From Candidatus Saccharimonadota bacterium (lineage in GTDB: Bacteria; Patescibacteriota; Saccharimonadia; Saccharimonadales; Saccharimonadaceae): a stretch of 64,000 bases of DNA. A program made the translations under genes and the position numbers. The first letter of the stretch is position 1. The number at the start of each line of letters is the position of its first letter. Of the stretch, positions 7,432-16,527 are shown piece by piece. A model generated the notes under the pieces. That model did not search any database. It had not been told where the DNA came from and saw nothing but the letters and a program-made list of their open reading frames with translations. The stretch is taken from positions 310,001 to 374,000 of the forward strand of contig JAQBRR010000001.1 in assembly GCA_028286365.1 (NCBI GenBank). The letters run 5' to 3'.

Positions 7432-8943
7432 ATGATAGAGGGTATTATTGCCGCAATTATTGGGGCATTTGTTGGCGTGGGCGGTACAGTCGTCTATGAA
7501 AAACAGAGAAGTCTTGGTGGTAAACATAAGGCAGATAAGGCAATTGCTGATGCAAAGACAAAATCAAGTGATATCGTCCTTAAGGCTAAAGACGAAGCAT
7601 TGGAACTACTAGGAGATGCAAAGAAAGAAGAAGCTGATCGACGCAAAGAATGGCAAAAAACCGAAAATCGTTTAGCAGACCGTGAATCTAATTTAGATCG
7701 TAAATTAGATGAACTTGACAAGCGTTCTGATGGACTCAGATCACAGGAAGATGAAGTCGAAGGACTCAAGAATGAAATTCGTGAAATTCGTGTTCGTCAG
7801 CAGGAAAAATTAGAAAAAATTGCTGGTCTTAAAAAATCAGATGCAGCCGAGAAATTGATGCAAATGACAGAGAAAGACATCAAACAGGACTTGCTTGGTC
7901 TTGTTAATAAGCTTCAAAACGACGCCAAGGAAGACGCTGAAGAAAACGCACAGATGATACTTGTTACCGCTATGGAGCGTATGTCATCTGAGGTTACGGC
8001 AGAACGAACCGTTACTGCTTTGAAGCTCACTGACGAGGAAATGAAAGGACGTATTATTGGCAAAGAAGGTCGTAATATTCAAGCTTTACAGCGTGCCACT
8101 GGCGTCGATATTTTGGTTGATGATACTCCAGGTATGGTGATCCTCTCAAGCTTTGATCCGATTCGTCGTCAGGTCGCTCGTATTACACTCGAGCAACTTA
8201 TGAAAGATGGGCGTATTCACCCAGCGCGTATTGAAGAAGTTGTTGCGAAGGCCGAGAAAGAATTAGACAAAGAAATTACCCGAGCAGGTGAGGATGCAGC
8301 GCGCGAAGTAGGCGTTGTTGGTATACCAAAAGAGATGATTAGATTGCTCGGTGAACTGAAGTTTCGTACGAGCTATGGTCAAAACGTTTTGATGCATAGT
8401 ACCGAGATGGCACATCTTGCAGGACTGATTGCAGAGGAGATTGGTGCCGACGTTCGAGTGACTAAAATCGCTACTTTGCTCCATGATGTTGGTAAGGCTG
8501 TGACGCATAAGATCGAGGGCAAGCATCATCATATTGGTGCAGAGTTGGCACGTAAGTACGGTATGACCGAGGACATCGCGCACGCAATTGAAGCACACCA
8601 CGACGACGTTGAGGCCACGACACCAGAGGCATTAGTTGTTCGTATTTGTGATGCACTATCAGCTGCACGACCTGGCGCACGAAATATTAGTGCTGAGAAC
8701 TTTGTTGAACGTATGCGCGATCTCGAAAATATTGCACTCAGCTTTAAGGGTATCGATAAAGCCTACGCCATTAGTGCTGGGCGAGAGGTTCGTATTATCG
8801 TGAGTCCACAGACAATTGATGATTTGTCTGCAATCAAACTTGCCCGTGACATTGCCGTTAAGATTGAAAGTACCATGCAATATCCAGGTACGATCAAGGT
8901 TAATGTTATCCGCGAAACACGTGCGATTGAGTTTGCAAAATAG
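7432..8943 (+). CDS. rny: Ribonuclease Y
   Basis: About 503 residues from ATG 7432, which follows GAGGAAGGA at a good distance; an upstream in-frame TTG at 7402 is less likely. Order: N-terminal membrane anchor (IIAAIIGAFVGVGGTVVY), long charged coiled coil (about 25-190), KH domain with GRIIGKEGRNIQAL, then an HD domain with LLHDVGKAVTHKIEGKHHH. RNase Y is the membrane-bound endonuclease that starts mRNA decay in many Gram-positive bacteria. Length and domains match the family (about 510-520). Confidence 0.97.
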   Translation: MIEGIIAAIIGAFVGVGGTVVYEKQRSLGGKHKADKAIADAKTKSSDIVLKAKDEALELLGDAKKEEADRRKEWQKTENRLADRESNLDRKLDELDKRSDGLRSQEDEVEGLKNEIREIRVRQQEKLEKIAGLKKSDAAEKLMQMTEKDIKQDLLGLVNKLQNDAKEDAEENAQMILVTAMERMSSEVTAERTVTALKLTDEEMKGRIIGKEGRNIQALQRATGVDILVDDTPGMVILSSFDPIRRQVARITLEQLMKDGRIHPARIEEVVAKAEKELDKEITRAGEDAAREVGVVGIPKEMIRLLGELKFRTSYGQNVLMHSTEMAHLAGLIAEEIGADVRVTKIATLLHDVGKAVTHKIEGKHHHIGAELARKYGMTEDIAHAIEAHHDDVEATTPEALVVRICDALSAARPGARNISAENFVERMRDLENIALSFKGIDKAYAISAGREVRIIVSPQTIDDLSAIKLARDIAVKIESTMQYPGTIKVNVIRETRAIEFAK

Positions 8944-8945
8944 TA

Positions 8946-9485
8946 TTACCGAATCTGGTATAGCTTAGGGTTCTTAAATGGAATTAGCGCAAATATAACG
9001 CCAACGTCGTAATGTGCTGTTCTGTCAACGAGTCCACCTGTAAGTTCACCGATTGAACCACCAGCTTGTTTAGAGTTTGTCTGGTTAAAGACTATGTCCG
9101 TTGCAGTTCCTAGCTCTTTGCCGTCTCGAATATGCTCAGCAATTGCGGGAGGCAAGATGAATGTTCCTGTCTGACCCTTGCCATTTTGACCACTTCGATC
9201 GCGAATAACAATCCAAGCTGAAACCTCCATATTTTCATCGTGTATTTCGATCCCACCTTCGATACCAACCCAGTAATCGGCATCAGGTATTGCTGCGATA
9301 ATACCCTCAAGTCTATTCTTTGCGCCCTGTAGTGTTTCGTCGCGGCCGATTGGCTGATCATTGACGCCTGATTCAACAGATACACCTTCAACCTCAAAAT
9401 CAATTCCAGGAAACATCTGCTCGAATCCACGACGTGTGGCATTAAGTTTAACAGGGTTCTTGGATGCGACAATAATTTTTTGCAT
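8946..9485 (-). CDS. Inosine/xanthosine triphosphatase (YjjX/DUF84 family)
   Basis: The 179-residue protein begins MQKIIVASKNPVKLNATRRG and contains GVNDQPIGRDETLQGAKNR and DYWVGIEGGIE, the signature blocks of YjjX-type house-cleaning NTPases. These hydrolyse deaminated purine nucleoside triphosphates. The gene ends two bases from the rny stop (convergent). A TATTAT box lies seven bases before the ATG, so it is probably leaderless. It should not be confused with the distinct RdgB/HAM1 family. Confidence 0.9.
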   Translation of the reverse strand: MQKIIVASKNPVKLNATRRGFEQMFPGIDFEVEGVSVESGVNDQPIGRDETLQGAKNRLEGIIAAIPDADYWVGIEGGIEIHDENMEVSAWIVIRDRSGQNGKGQTGTFILPPAIAEHIRDGKELGTATDIVFNQTNSKQAGGSIGELTGGLVDRTAHYDVGVIFALIPFKNPKLYQIR

Positions 9486-9517
9486 TGAATCTATAATACT
9501 ACGTCACGACTTTTGAA

Positions 9518-9555
9518 TATAAAAATAATCATTCTTTCGAATGATTATTTTTATA
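9518..9555 (-). terminator. A/T-rich hairpin after tRNA-Pro
   Basis: A perfect 17-bp stem (9518-9534 with 9539-9555, loop TTTC on the plus strand) lies immediately 3' of tRNA-Pro. The minus-strand 3' arm ends in a T-rich run. It probably terminates the tRNA transcript. Confidence 0.7.
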
Positions 9556-9631
9556 TGGTCGGGGTGAAAGGACTCAAACCTTCGACCTCTCGGTCCCAAA
9601 CCGAGCGCGCTATCAACTGCGCCACACCCCG
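9556..9631 (-). tRNA. tRNA-Pro (TGG)
   Basis: On the minus strand the cloverleaf starts CGGGGTGTGGCGCAG, pairs with CACCCCG and ends in an encoded CCA. The anticodon loop TTTGGGA between CTCGG and CCGAG gives anticodon TGG. Confidence 0.95.
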
Positions 9632-9718
9632 ATGTGTTATTACCTGTGAGATTATAGCGTAAAATGGCAACTTTTGCCAGTGGTATTTGTCGGCTGAGTC
9701 ATGTATAAATAAGCTTAG

Positions 9719-11224
9719 ATGATTAAGGGAATATCTACTTTATCTACCTTTTTAAGACTACTTGAAAAATATTGGTGGCTCTTACTTATTGTTTGTGTCG
9801 GTATTACATACGTACTTATTATGCTCTTAGCGCGGGGTCAAAATGTATGGTTTGATGAGGGCTACTCAATTATATTAGCCAAACAACCATTCACAAGACT
9901 TCTTGCGCTCACAGGTGTCGACGCGCACCCACCGTTATACTATTTATTACTAAGATTATGGGGCAGTACTTTTAACTGGAGTGAATTTGCACTGAGAAGC
10001 TTAAGTGCAGTCGCAGCTTCAGGAACAGTCGGCGTAATGATCTTACTTGTTCGTCGACTTTTCATGAAAAAAGTTGCGTTGCTGACAATGCCATTCTTAG
10101 TTCTATCACCGTTCTTTTTACGCTACGGATATGAAATTCGGATGTACGCACTCGTCGGGCTTATTGGAGTAGTTGCTACTTTATTCTTAGTAACCGCACT
10201 CCAAACTAAAAAGAAAAAATGGTGGATACTGTACAGCATTTTTGTTGCCCTCGGCATGTACACGCTCTACATGTCAGTTGTTATTTGGTTAGCACATTTT
10301 GTGTGGTTATTGGTCCGATCCATTAAACAAAAAGACATAACCTTAAAGCAGCCTTGGATAAAAGCATATATTGGTGCAGTGATTTTATTCTTGCCATATG
10401 TTCCAACATTCTTGTATCAAATGACACACTCAGCGCTACCAGGCATTGGTAGCGTCCTAACAATTGATGGCTTAGGTGGTGTACTGAGCCTGATGATGGG
10501 TTATATTCCAAGTTGGCAAATAGGCGGAATATTATCAATTGCATTACTATTATTTGTTGGTCTTGGAATTTATCTTACGATCTACAGTCTAAAGAAAATG
10601 CCTCAGACAAATAAGCAGTGGTTCTGGCTACTTTTGATTTGCTTTCTGCTGCCTCTAGCGTTTTATATAGTGACGTCTTTACTACCAAAACCATTCTTTA
10701 TCCCAAGATATATGGCGCATATCGTCATCTTTTTCTATGGATTAATCGGTATCATTAGTGCGCTTGGATGGCGCTATGGCAAACGCATAACAGCAATAAT
10801 TTTTGGTGGACTCGCAATAATTCTTTTAACATTTGGTGTCGTCCAAGTACTACGAACAGGCAATTTTAACTTTGAGCGTTTACAAATGCCTGAGACAACT
10901 TCAATTCGCTCAGTTATAACATGTGATAGCTCATCGGTGGTCATGGCAGATGATCCATACACCTATATTGATAGTGCGTATTATTTTGATGGATGTAATT
11001 TACGGTTTTATTCACCAGAGAATATAAATTTTTCGGGCGGCTATGCACCACTTCATGATAGCGGCCTCAGAGTCTCATCGGCTGAATCCGTCCACGCATC
11101 AACGCTGTACGTCTTACATTGGGTAGGCTCAGAATCACTTTTTCAGCCAAGTTCGCACTATAGTCTAAAAACCTCTCAGACATTTAATAAGCAAGTTGTC
11201 GATTACTATGTACTGCAGCCTTAG
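9719..11224 (+). CDS. GT-C type membrane glycosyltransferase (ArnT/PMT-like)
   Basis: The 501-residue multi-pass protein has roughly eleven to twelve hydrophobic helices followed by a soluble C-terminal part (about 390-501). The first loop has VWFDEGYSI and then DAHPPLYYLLLRLWG, the DE...HPPLYY pattern of family-39-like transferases. These use a polyprenyl-phosphate sugar to glycosylate proteins or lipids on the outer face. The acceptor is unknown; pilins or surface proteins are candidates here. A TATAAA sits nine bases before the ATG. Confidence 0.85.
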   Translation: MIKGISTLSTFLRLLEKYWWLLLIVCVGITYVLIMLLARGQNVWFDEGYSIILAKQPFTRLLALTGVDAHPPLYYLLLRLWGSTFNWSEFALRSLSAVAASGTVGVMILLVRRLFMKKVALLTMPFLVLSPFFLRYGYEIRMYALVGLIGVVATLFLVTALQTKKKKWWILYSIFVALGMYTLYMSVVIWLAHFVWLLVRSIKQKDITLKQPWIKAYIGAVILFLPYVPTFLYQMTHSALPGIGSVLTIDGLGGVLSLMMGYIPSWQIGGILSIALLLFVGLGIYLTIYSLKKMPQTNKQWFWLLLICFLLPLAFYIVTSLLPKPFFIPRYMAHIVIFFYGLIGIISALGWRYGKRITAIIFGGLAIILLTFGVVQVLRTGNFNFERLQMPETTSIRSVITCDSSSVVMADDPYTYIDSAYYFDGCNLRFYSPENINFSGGYAPLHDSGLRVSSAESVHASTLYVLHWVGSESLFQPSSHYSLKTSQTFNKQVVDYYVLQP

Positions 11225-11226
11225 CG

Positions 11227-11232
11227 TATAAT
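11227..11232 (+). promoter_or_regulatory. -10 box of bcp (leaderless type)
   Basis: TATAAT ends six bases before the ATG at 11239 and lies just after the preceding stop codon. Transcription would start at or beside the start codon. Confidence 0.55.
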
Positions 11233-11238
11233 TAGAGT

Positions 11239-11700
11239 ATGAAACAAGCTCCATATCAAGCACTAGATTTTACGTTGCCTGATGAGTCTGAAAAAATGCA
11301 TACATTGTCAGATTACGAAGGTAAATGGGTAGTGTTATATTTTTATCCCAAAGATGACACACCTGGGTGCACAGTTGAGGCCTGTAGTCTACGTGATGCG
11401 CGCGATGATTTGGCTGAATTAGGTGCTGAAATTGTCGGAATTAGTAAGGACGACGCCAGCGCACACGAAAAGTTCAAAGCAAAGCATTCGCTAAACTTTA
11501 CGCTCCTTAGTGATCCTACAGCGGATGTGATTGAGCAATACGGTGCCTGGGGAAAGAAACAGTTTGGCGTAGAGGGAATTTTACGTAAAACTTTCATTAT
11601 TAACCCTGAGGGCATCGTTGTTAAAGTTTATGGCCGCGTAACGCCAATCGGCCATGGTGAAAAGATAGTTGCAGACCTTAAGGAATTACAAAAGATTTAG
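11239..11700 (+). CDS. bcp: Thioredoxin-dependent peroxiredoxin, Bcp/PrxQ type
   Basis: The 153-residue thioredoxin-fold protein has FYPKDDTPGCTVEACSLRD. The peroxidatic cysteine (PGCT) and a resolving cysteine five residues later form the classic atypical 2-Cys Bcp pair. It reduces hydrogen peroxide and organic hydroperoxides using thioredoxin. Length matches the family. Its stop overlaps the end of the convergent gatD gene by four bases. Confidence 0.96.
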   Translation: MKQAPYQALDFTLPDESEKMHTLSDYEGKWVVLYFYPKDDTPGCTVEACSLRDARDDLAELGAEIVGISKDDASAHEKFKAKHSLNFTLLSDPTADVIEQYGAWGKKQFGVEGILRKTFIINPEGIVVKVYGRVTPIGHGEKIVADLKELQKI

Positions 11701-12419
11701 CGAGGACGTCTTGCAGCCGTACGACGCGCGCGCATAGCAAATGAGTCATCAATAACATCGTTACTGAACTCGCCGTATTTCTTGACAACAGCTGTCTCAA
11801 TTAAAAAGTCTGCAATTTGAGGATTCTTAGGCAGCAACGATCCATGGAGATAACTACCAATAACATTTCGATATCTTGCTCCTTCGAAAGTATCTGCCGT
11901 ATTATTTCCTGCGCCCATACGGACACTTCCCAGCGGCTTTACCTTCTTACCTAGGTACGTTTGACCACTGTGATTCTCATAGCCGTACAAAAGACCAAAC
12001 TGCTCACTCTCGAGAATAATATTACCAATCAGGCGCTCCGATTTACCATATGTTTCTATATCAAGAAGCCCAATACCCTCAATAATTTCGTCTGTTGATG
12101 TCTTGAAGAATTTTCCAAAAAGTTGATACAAGCCACAAATCATTAGCATAGGTACATCTGCGTCAGCCAGCTTTTTCAGACGGGAGCCAATTGATAGTAG
12201 GTCTGCTTGAATTTTTCCTTGACCACTGTCCTGTCCGCCTCCGCCAATTATAATATCGACGTCGCTTGGGAACTCATCGCCAGGATTATAGGCAATCAGC
12301 CGAGGAGTATAACCATACCACTCTAGCCGCCGTAGTAGTACGAGAGCATTGCCGTAGTCACCGTAAATATTCATATCACGAGGGTATAGCTGAAGGATAG
12401 TGATTGTCTGTTTACTCAT
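11697..12419 (-). CDS. gatD: GatD, glutaminase subunit of lipid II isoglutaminyl synthase
   Basis: This 240-residue class I glutamine amidotransferase (CobQ-like) has nucleophile Cys95 in MLMICGLYQLFG and His192 in SYLHGSLLPKNP. It provides ammonia to MurT, which amidates the D-Glu of the peptidoglycan stem to D-isoglutamine. The gene overlaps murT by four bases (12416-12419), as expected for a two-subunit enzyme. The C-terminus is basic (RARRTAARRPR). The pair points to a Gram-positive-type wall. Confidence 0.94.
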   Translation of the reverse strand: MSKQTITILQLYPRDMNIYGDYGNALVLLRRLEWYGYTPRLIAYNPGDEFPSDVDIIIGGGGQDSGQGKIQADLLSIGSRLKKLADADVPMLMICGLYQLFGKFFKTSTDEIIEGIGLLDIETYGKSERLIGNIILESEQFGLLYGYENHSGQTYLGKKVKPLGSVRMGAGNNTADTFEGARYRNVIGSYLHGSLLPKNPQIADFLIETAVVKKYGEFSNDVIDDSFAMRARRTAARRPR

Positions 12420-13684
12420 CCGATTGACTCCACGTCTATAATTTTACCGATTTGACGACGAATTTTTAACATGGCGGTATAAGTACAATAAATTCGTTTT
12501 GGTTTCTTTGGGTTATCACTCATGAACTGCTTAAAGCCTTTAGTAAGGTTTGTCGTTACATCAGACAAAGGAACTTCATCGTACTGCAAACGGAGTGCCA
12601 TATCATAAGCACGAATTCCGCTGACTTGTTCGACGCCCTCGTCTTGGAGGCTCTCGAATGTTACGTCCCACAGCCATGACATATCACGACCATCAGCGTA
12701 GTTATCGTTAATAGCAATCATTGTTGCGTAGCCTGACGGGTTAAATGATTGAAGGCCGAGGCGAAAGCCTGAAGGGTTTTTAACCAAAATTAGTTCAAGC
12801 GACTTGCCGTCGATTATGAATGTTTCTCCACGCCCAAAGGCTGGTGTTATATGAGCGAGACGTGCAATAAGAGCAGTTTGATTAATGGATTCACCAAGTA
12901 TGGCTCGTACTAAGGCGAGCGCAGCTGCCGCGTTATATACGTTATAAATCCCGTTAAGTTTTAGCTGTGTCGTAATGTCATGGCCATCCATATGGAATGT
13001 CGCAGTTTGATCGACGAACTTTTTCAAGGTTACATCAGCTTTTGCAGTCGCGAGACGTGAACTACCGCCATGTAGTTGATCATCGCTAGGAAAGGTTGTG
13101 AGTAAGTCGTCGGACAAGCCAAAGAAACTCACCCGTTGCGTAACAAGCGTATTTTGAAGCCCTGCAATACGGCCATCTTCACGGTTAAGCACAACCGTAT
13201 CACTTGTTGCTGTGGTAATTGTGCGCAGCAATTCGGCAGTTGCGTCAATCTCACCAAATCGATCAAGCTGATCGCGCATAACGTTTAGAATTAAGCTATG
13301 GCGAGGTGGAATAGTACGAACGAAATGTACGGCATGGGCTTCATCAAGCTCGAGTACGGCAATATCTGCGTCGAGTTTCCCAGCAAAATTCACTTCTCCG
13401 AGTAATGCAGCAGCCACACCACGCGTAAAATTACTACCAGTACGGTTTGTGAAAACTTTGAGTCCTTGGCTTTCAAGTAGCTCAACAACCATTTTTGTTG
13501 TCGTTGTTTTACCGTTAGTGCCACTGATTATGACGACGCCACGAGGGAGGGTAGCAAGAGTTGCTTTGATAAAATTTGGATCAATTCGCTCAACAACCAG
13601 ACCCGGTAGAGCCGATCCTCCGCCTCGAAGTCGCATGGCTGCACGAACTGCTTTTCCTAAGATGGTAACGTAGCGTGTGGACAT
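12416..13684 (-). CDS. murT: MurT, ligase subunit of lipid II isoglutaminyl synthase
   Basis: The 422-residue Mur-ligase-like protein has P-loop ISGTNGKTTTTKMV at about residues 54-66, the middle domain with LNVMRDQLDRFGEIDATAELL, and a C-terminal MurT domain starting near residue 300. It activates lipid II D-Glu with ATP and accepts ammonia from GatD. Characterised MurT proteins carry a four-cysteine zinc ribbon inside the middle domain; the matching stretch (about 180-245) has no cysteine at all. A TATAAT box (minus strand, 13692-13697) ends seven bases before the ATG. Confidence 0.93.
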   Translation of the reverse strand: MSTRYVTILGKAVRAAMRLRGGGSALPGLVVERIDPNFIKATLATLPRGVVIISGTNGKTTTTKMVVELLESQGLKVFTNRTGSNFTRGVAAALLGEVNFAGKLDADIAVLELDEAHAVHFVRTIPPRHSLILNVMRDQLDRFGEIDATAELLRTITTATSDTVVLNREDGRIAGLQNTLVTQRVSFFGLSDDLLTTFPSDDQLHGGSSRLATAKADVTLKKFVDQTATFHMDGHDITTQLKLNGIYNVYNAAAALALVRAILGESINQTALIARLAHITPAFGRGETFIIDGKSLELILVKNPSGFRLGLQSFNPSGYATMIAINDNYADGRDMSWLWDVTFESLQDEGVEQVSGIRAYDMALRLQYDEVPLSDVTTNLTKGFKQFMSDNPKKPKRIYCTYTAMLKIRRQIGKIIDVESIG

Positions 13685-13691
13685 ATGGTCT

Positions 13692-13697
13692 ATTATA
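13692..13697 (-). promoter_or_regulatory. -10 box of murT-gatD
   Basis: The minus strand reads TATAAT, seven bases, ATG. It is back to back with the -10 box of the 13721 gene, leaving only 11 bases between the two hexamers. Confidence 0.5.
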
Positions 13698-13708
13698 ACT
13701 TAAGCAGG

Positions 13709-13714
13709 TATAAT
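13709..13714 (+). promoter_or_regulatory. -10 box of the 13721 membrane gene
   Basis: TATAAT is followed by GAGGCT and the ATG at 13721. The GAGG cannot serve as a Shine-Dalgarno site if transcription starts at the usual distance, so leaderless expression is likely. Confidence 0.5.
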
Positions 13715-13720
13715 GAGGCT

Positions 13721-14104
13721 ATGTTCTTGGTGGGTATTCTGACCTGGTGGTATGGTGATGGCTGGCGCGAGCGGGCAGGCATGGTCGGGGGTCGCATTGC
13801 GCGTAGCAATGATTATTTTTCAGTTGGGCTATTGCTCTCGACTTTATTCTCGCCATTTAGACAGATATCAGCAGGTTCAGTTGATGGTTCATTCGCCACT
13901 CAACTACGTGCCATTGGAGATAAACTTATATCTCGAATGATTGGTGCAATCGTACGTTCCTTTATGATCATTTTCGGACTGGTCGTTATATTATTGCAGG
14001 CAATCTTTGGTGGTATTGTGCTGGCCGTATGGCTATTTGTTCCTATTTTCCCAATTATGGGGCTACTTATGATGGTAATCGGTTGGGTACCATCGTGGCT
14101 ATAA
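13721..14104 (+). CDS. Conserved-looking small membrane protein
   Basis: The 127-residue protein starts MFLVGILTWWYGDGWRERAG and has a polar N-terminal half plus two hydrophobic helices (about 82-105 and 108-126) joined by FVPIFP. The frame is open from 13685, but the TATAAT box at 13709-13714 fits ATG 13721. It directly precedes the membrane-anchored ClpC-like gene, so the two may work together. I do not recognise the family. Confidence 0.6.
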   Translation: MFLVGILTWWYGDGWRERAGMVGGRIARSNDYFSVGLLLSTLFSPFRQISAGSVDGSFATQLRAIGDKLISRMIGAIVRSFMIIFGLVVILLQAIFGGIVLAVWLFVPIFPIMGLLMMVIGWVPSWL

Positions 14105-14172
14105 TATCTTTTAAGTATTCCAGTCCGCGTGCCGAAAAAGCCCGAATTAGTGTGAGCCTTACGAGGACACGA

Positions 14173-16527
14173 ATGAGACTACTCATTGCGTGTGTCGTGG
14201 TACTGATAGTCGCTGGTGTACTTGGAGTTGCACTTGGTTGGCCAGTTGGCTGGGCTCTCGTTGGTTTCTCGGCTATACCGGCGATGACAATAGAATGGGC
14301 GAGAGGAGAACTTGATGACTTAAAGCCTGAGGATAAATACGACTCAGTTGATGATATTTTGTCTGGTGATATTTTAGGCCTATTATCACGTAGCCCAACT
14401 CCGTATGAAGTTGCGACAATTGTCGGCCAAGTGTACGGTGGGCAATTCTTTGCCGCACGATTTGGCATTGGCTCGGGCTTTTTGCAGGAGATCACATCAA
14501 AGGATACAGCAGACACAGCTGCATTATGGGAAGAAGCTCTTGGAGTTGCTCAGCTTACTGACGACAAGATGATCACGGCTGCGGTTTTAGTCGTGGCACT
14601 TATTAAAATGCATCCGAAACATGAGGCGTTACTTGCTCATTTACAACTCGATATTGATGACGTGATTGCGGGCGTCCGTTGGCAGAATCACCTTCACAAC
14701 GTTGTCATGGAATATAAGAAACCCAGACGAACAGGCGGACTTGCGCGCGATTGGTCATTTGGCTGGATTCCGACATTATCAGAATTTGGTCAGAATATTA
14801 GTACAAGTGGCCGTATGTTATCTACACAGCTCGAAGCGCATAAGGACGCCTTGGATCAATTAGTTCATATACTTAGTTCAAATGGCCACCAAAATGCAGT
14901 TCTTATTGGCCCCGCAGGTGTTGGCAAAACAGAACTTGTATACGTGCTTGCTGATAAGCTTCTTGATGGATTTTCAGACGTACCATCTGATCTTAAATTT
15001 CGTCAAATATTCTTACTCGACGCTGCTTCGCTGATATCGGCAGCACCTGGGCGTGGTGAGTTAGAGTCACTCGTTATGCAGCTACTTAACGAAGCCAATA
15101 GTGCTAAGAATATTATTATTTGTCTTGATAATGCACAGTTATTCTTTGAAGAAGGTCTTGGGTCGGTCGATATTACAAACATACTATTACCCGTTCTTGA
15201 AAATTCTAATCAGCGACTTATCCTAACGATGGACGAACAACGATATCTACAAATTAGCGAACGTAACGGACAACTAGCTAACGCACTGAATCGAATTGCA
15301 GTTACGCCCGCATCACATGATGAGACTATTGTCGTGATGCAAGATCATTTGATGACAATTGAGTATATGCAGAAAGTTACCTACATGTATCAAGCACTTG
15401 AGGAGGCGTATCGACTGGGGTCTCGTTACATTCATGATCTTGCGATGCCGGGCCGTGCCTTGAAGCTATTAGAGTCAGCCGCTGGATATAGTGAGGATGG
15501 ACTCGTCACTGCTTTCTCCGTTCAACAAGCAATTGAAAAAACGATGGATATTAAAATCACAAATGCACACAGTGAAGATGAACGTGAGAAACTGCTCCAT
15601 ATGGAAGACCTCATTCACGAACGGATGATTAATCAAACACACGCAGTCAGTGTGGTGAGTGATGCTCTTCGTCGTGCACGCGCGGGGGTACGCAATCAAA
15701 ATCGCCCAATCGGTACATTTATGTTTCTCGGGCCAACAGGCGTTGGTAAGACAGAACTAGCTAAGGCTCTTGCCGAAGTCTATTTTGGCGGAGAAGATCG
15801 TTTAGTTCGTCTCGATATGAACGAGTATGTCAGTAACGATGACGTAACTCGTCTGATTGCTGATGGTGCCGACGAGCCGGGTAGCTTAACGGCAAAAGTC
15901 ATGAAGCAGCCGTTCAGTGTTGTTCTGCTTGATGAGATCGAGAAAGCACACCCGAATGTTCTAACAACACTACTACAGCTACTAGATGAAGGTATATTAC
16001 GGGACATACGTGGTCGTGAAGTGAGTTTTCGCGATGCGATTATTATTGCAACAAGTAACGCTGGTGCAGATCGTATTCGTGAACATATTGAACGTGGCAT
16101 CGATATTGAAAAATTTGAGAGTCAGTTCGTTGATGAGCTTATTGAGAGTAATTTATTCAAGCCAGAATTCCTGAACCGCTTCGATGAAATTATTATGTTC
16201 AGACCACTAAAGAAGGATGAGTTACTTCAAGTAGTTGATCTGATACTAAAGGACATTAACAAGACGCTCGAACTACAAAAAGTATCAGTGACTGTAACTA
16301 GTGATGCCAAAGAGTATCTTGTTGATGCTGGCTATGATCCACGATTAGGTGCTCGTCCAATGCGTCGTGTTGTACAGCGAGCCGTCGAAAATACGGTGGC
16401 AAAACAAGTATTATCAGGTGAAGTTGAAGCTGGTGGAACAGTCGAGATTACGCTCGAACAAGTTGAAGCACTATTATCGTCAAAGAAAACAGCTGATAAA
16501 ATAATTTCCGAGTCTAAGGCCGAATAA
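14173..16527 (+). CDS. Membrane-anchored ClpC/ClpB-like AAA+ protein
   Basis: About 784 residues from ATG 14173, which has GAGG six bases upstream; the frame is open from 14029. Order: two transmembrane helices (about 3-38), a helical region, AAA1 with GPAGVGKTE (about 246-254), then a canonical D2 domain with GPTGVGKTELAKALAE (about 520) and LLDEIEKAHP, ending in a ClpB-type C domain. AAA1 looks degenerate: Walker B is LDNAQ rather than LDEIH, and the arginine-finger region reads NALNRIAV. No IGF/IGL ClpP loop is seen. It may be a membrane-tethered unfoldase or disaggregase. Confidence 0.85.
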   Translation: MRLLIACVVVLIVAGVLGVALGWPVGWALVGFSAIPAMTIEWARGELDDLKPEDKYDSVDDILSGDILGLLSRSPTPYEVATIVGQVYGGQFFAARFGIGSGFLQEITSKDTADTAALWEEALGVAQLTDDKMITAAVLVVALIKMHPKHEALLAHLQLDIDDVIAGVRWQNHLHNVVMEYKKPRRTGGLARDWSFGWIPTLSEFGQNISTSGRMLSTQLEAHKDALDQLVHILSSNGHQNAVLIGPAGVGKTELVYVLADKLLDGFSDVPSDLKFRQIFLLDAASLISAAPGRGELESLVMQLLNEANSAKNIIICLDNAQLFFEEGLGSVDITNILLPVLENSNQRLILTMDEQRYLQISERNGQLANALNRIAVTPASHDETIVVMQDHLMTIEYMQKVTYMYQALEEAYRLGSRYIHDLAMPGRALKLLESAAGYSEDGLVTAFSVQQAIEKTMDIKITNAHSEDEREKLLHMEDLIHERMINQTHAVSVVSDALRRARAGVRNQNRPIGTFMFLGPTGVGKTELAKALAEVYFGGEDRLVRLDMNEYVSNDDVTRLIADGADEPGSLTAKVMKQPFSVVLLDEIEKAHPNVLTTLLQLLDEGILRDIRGREVSFRDAIIIATSNAGADRIREHIERGIDIEKFESQFVDELIESNLFKPEFLNRFDEIIMFRPLKKDELLQVVDLILKDINKTLELQKVSVTVTSDAKEYLVDAGYDPRLGARPMRRVVQRAVENTVAKQVLSGEVEAGGTVEITLEQVEALLSSKKTADKIISESKAE

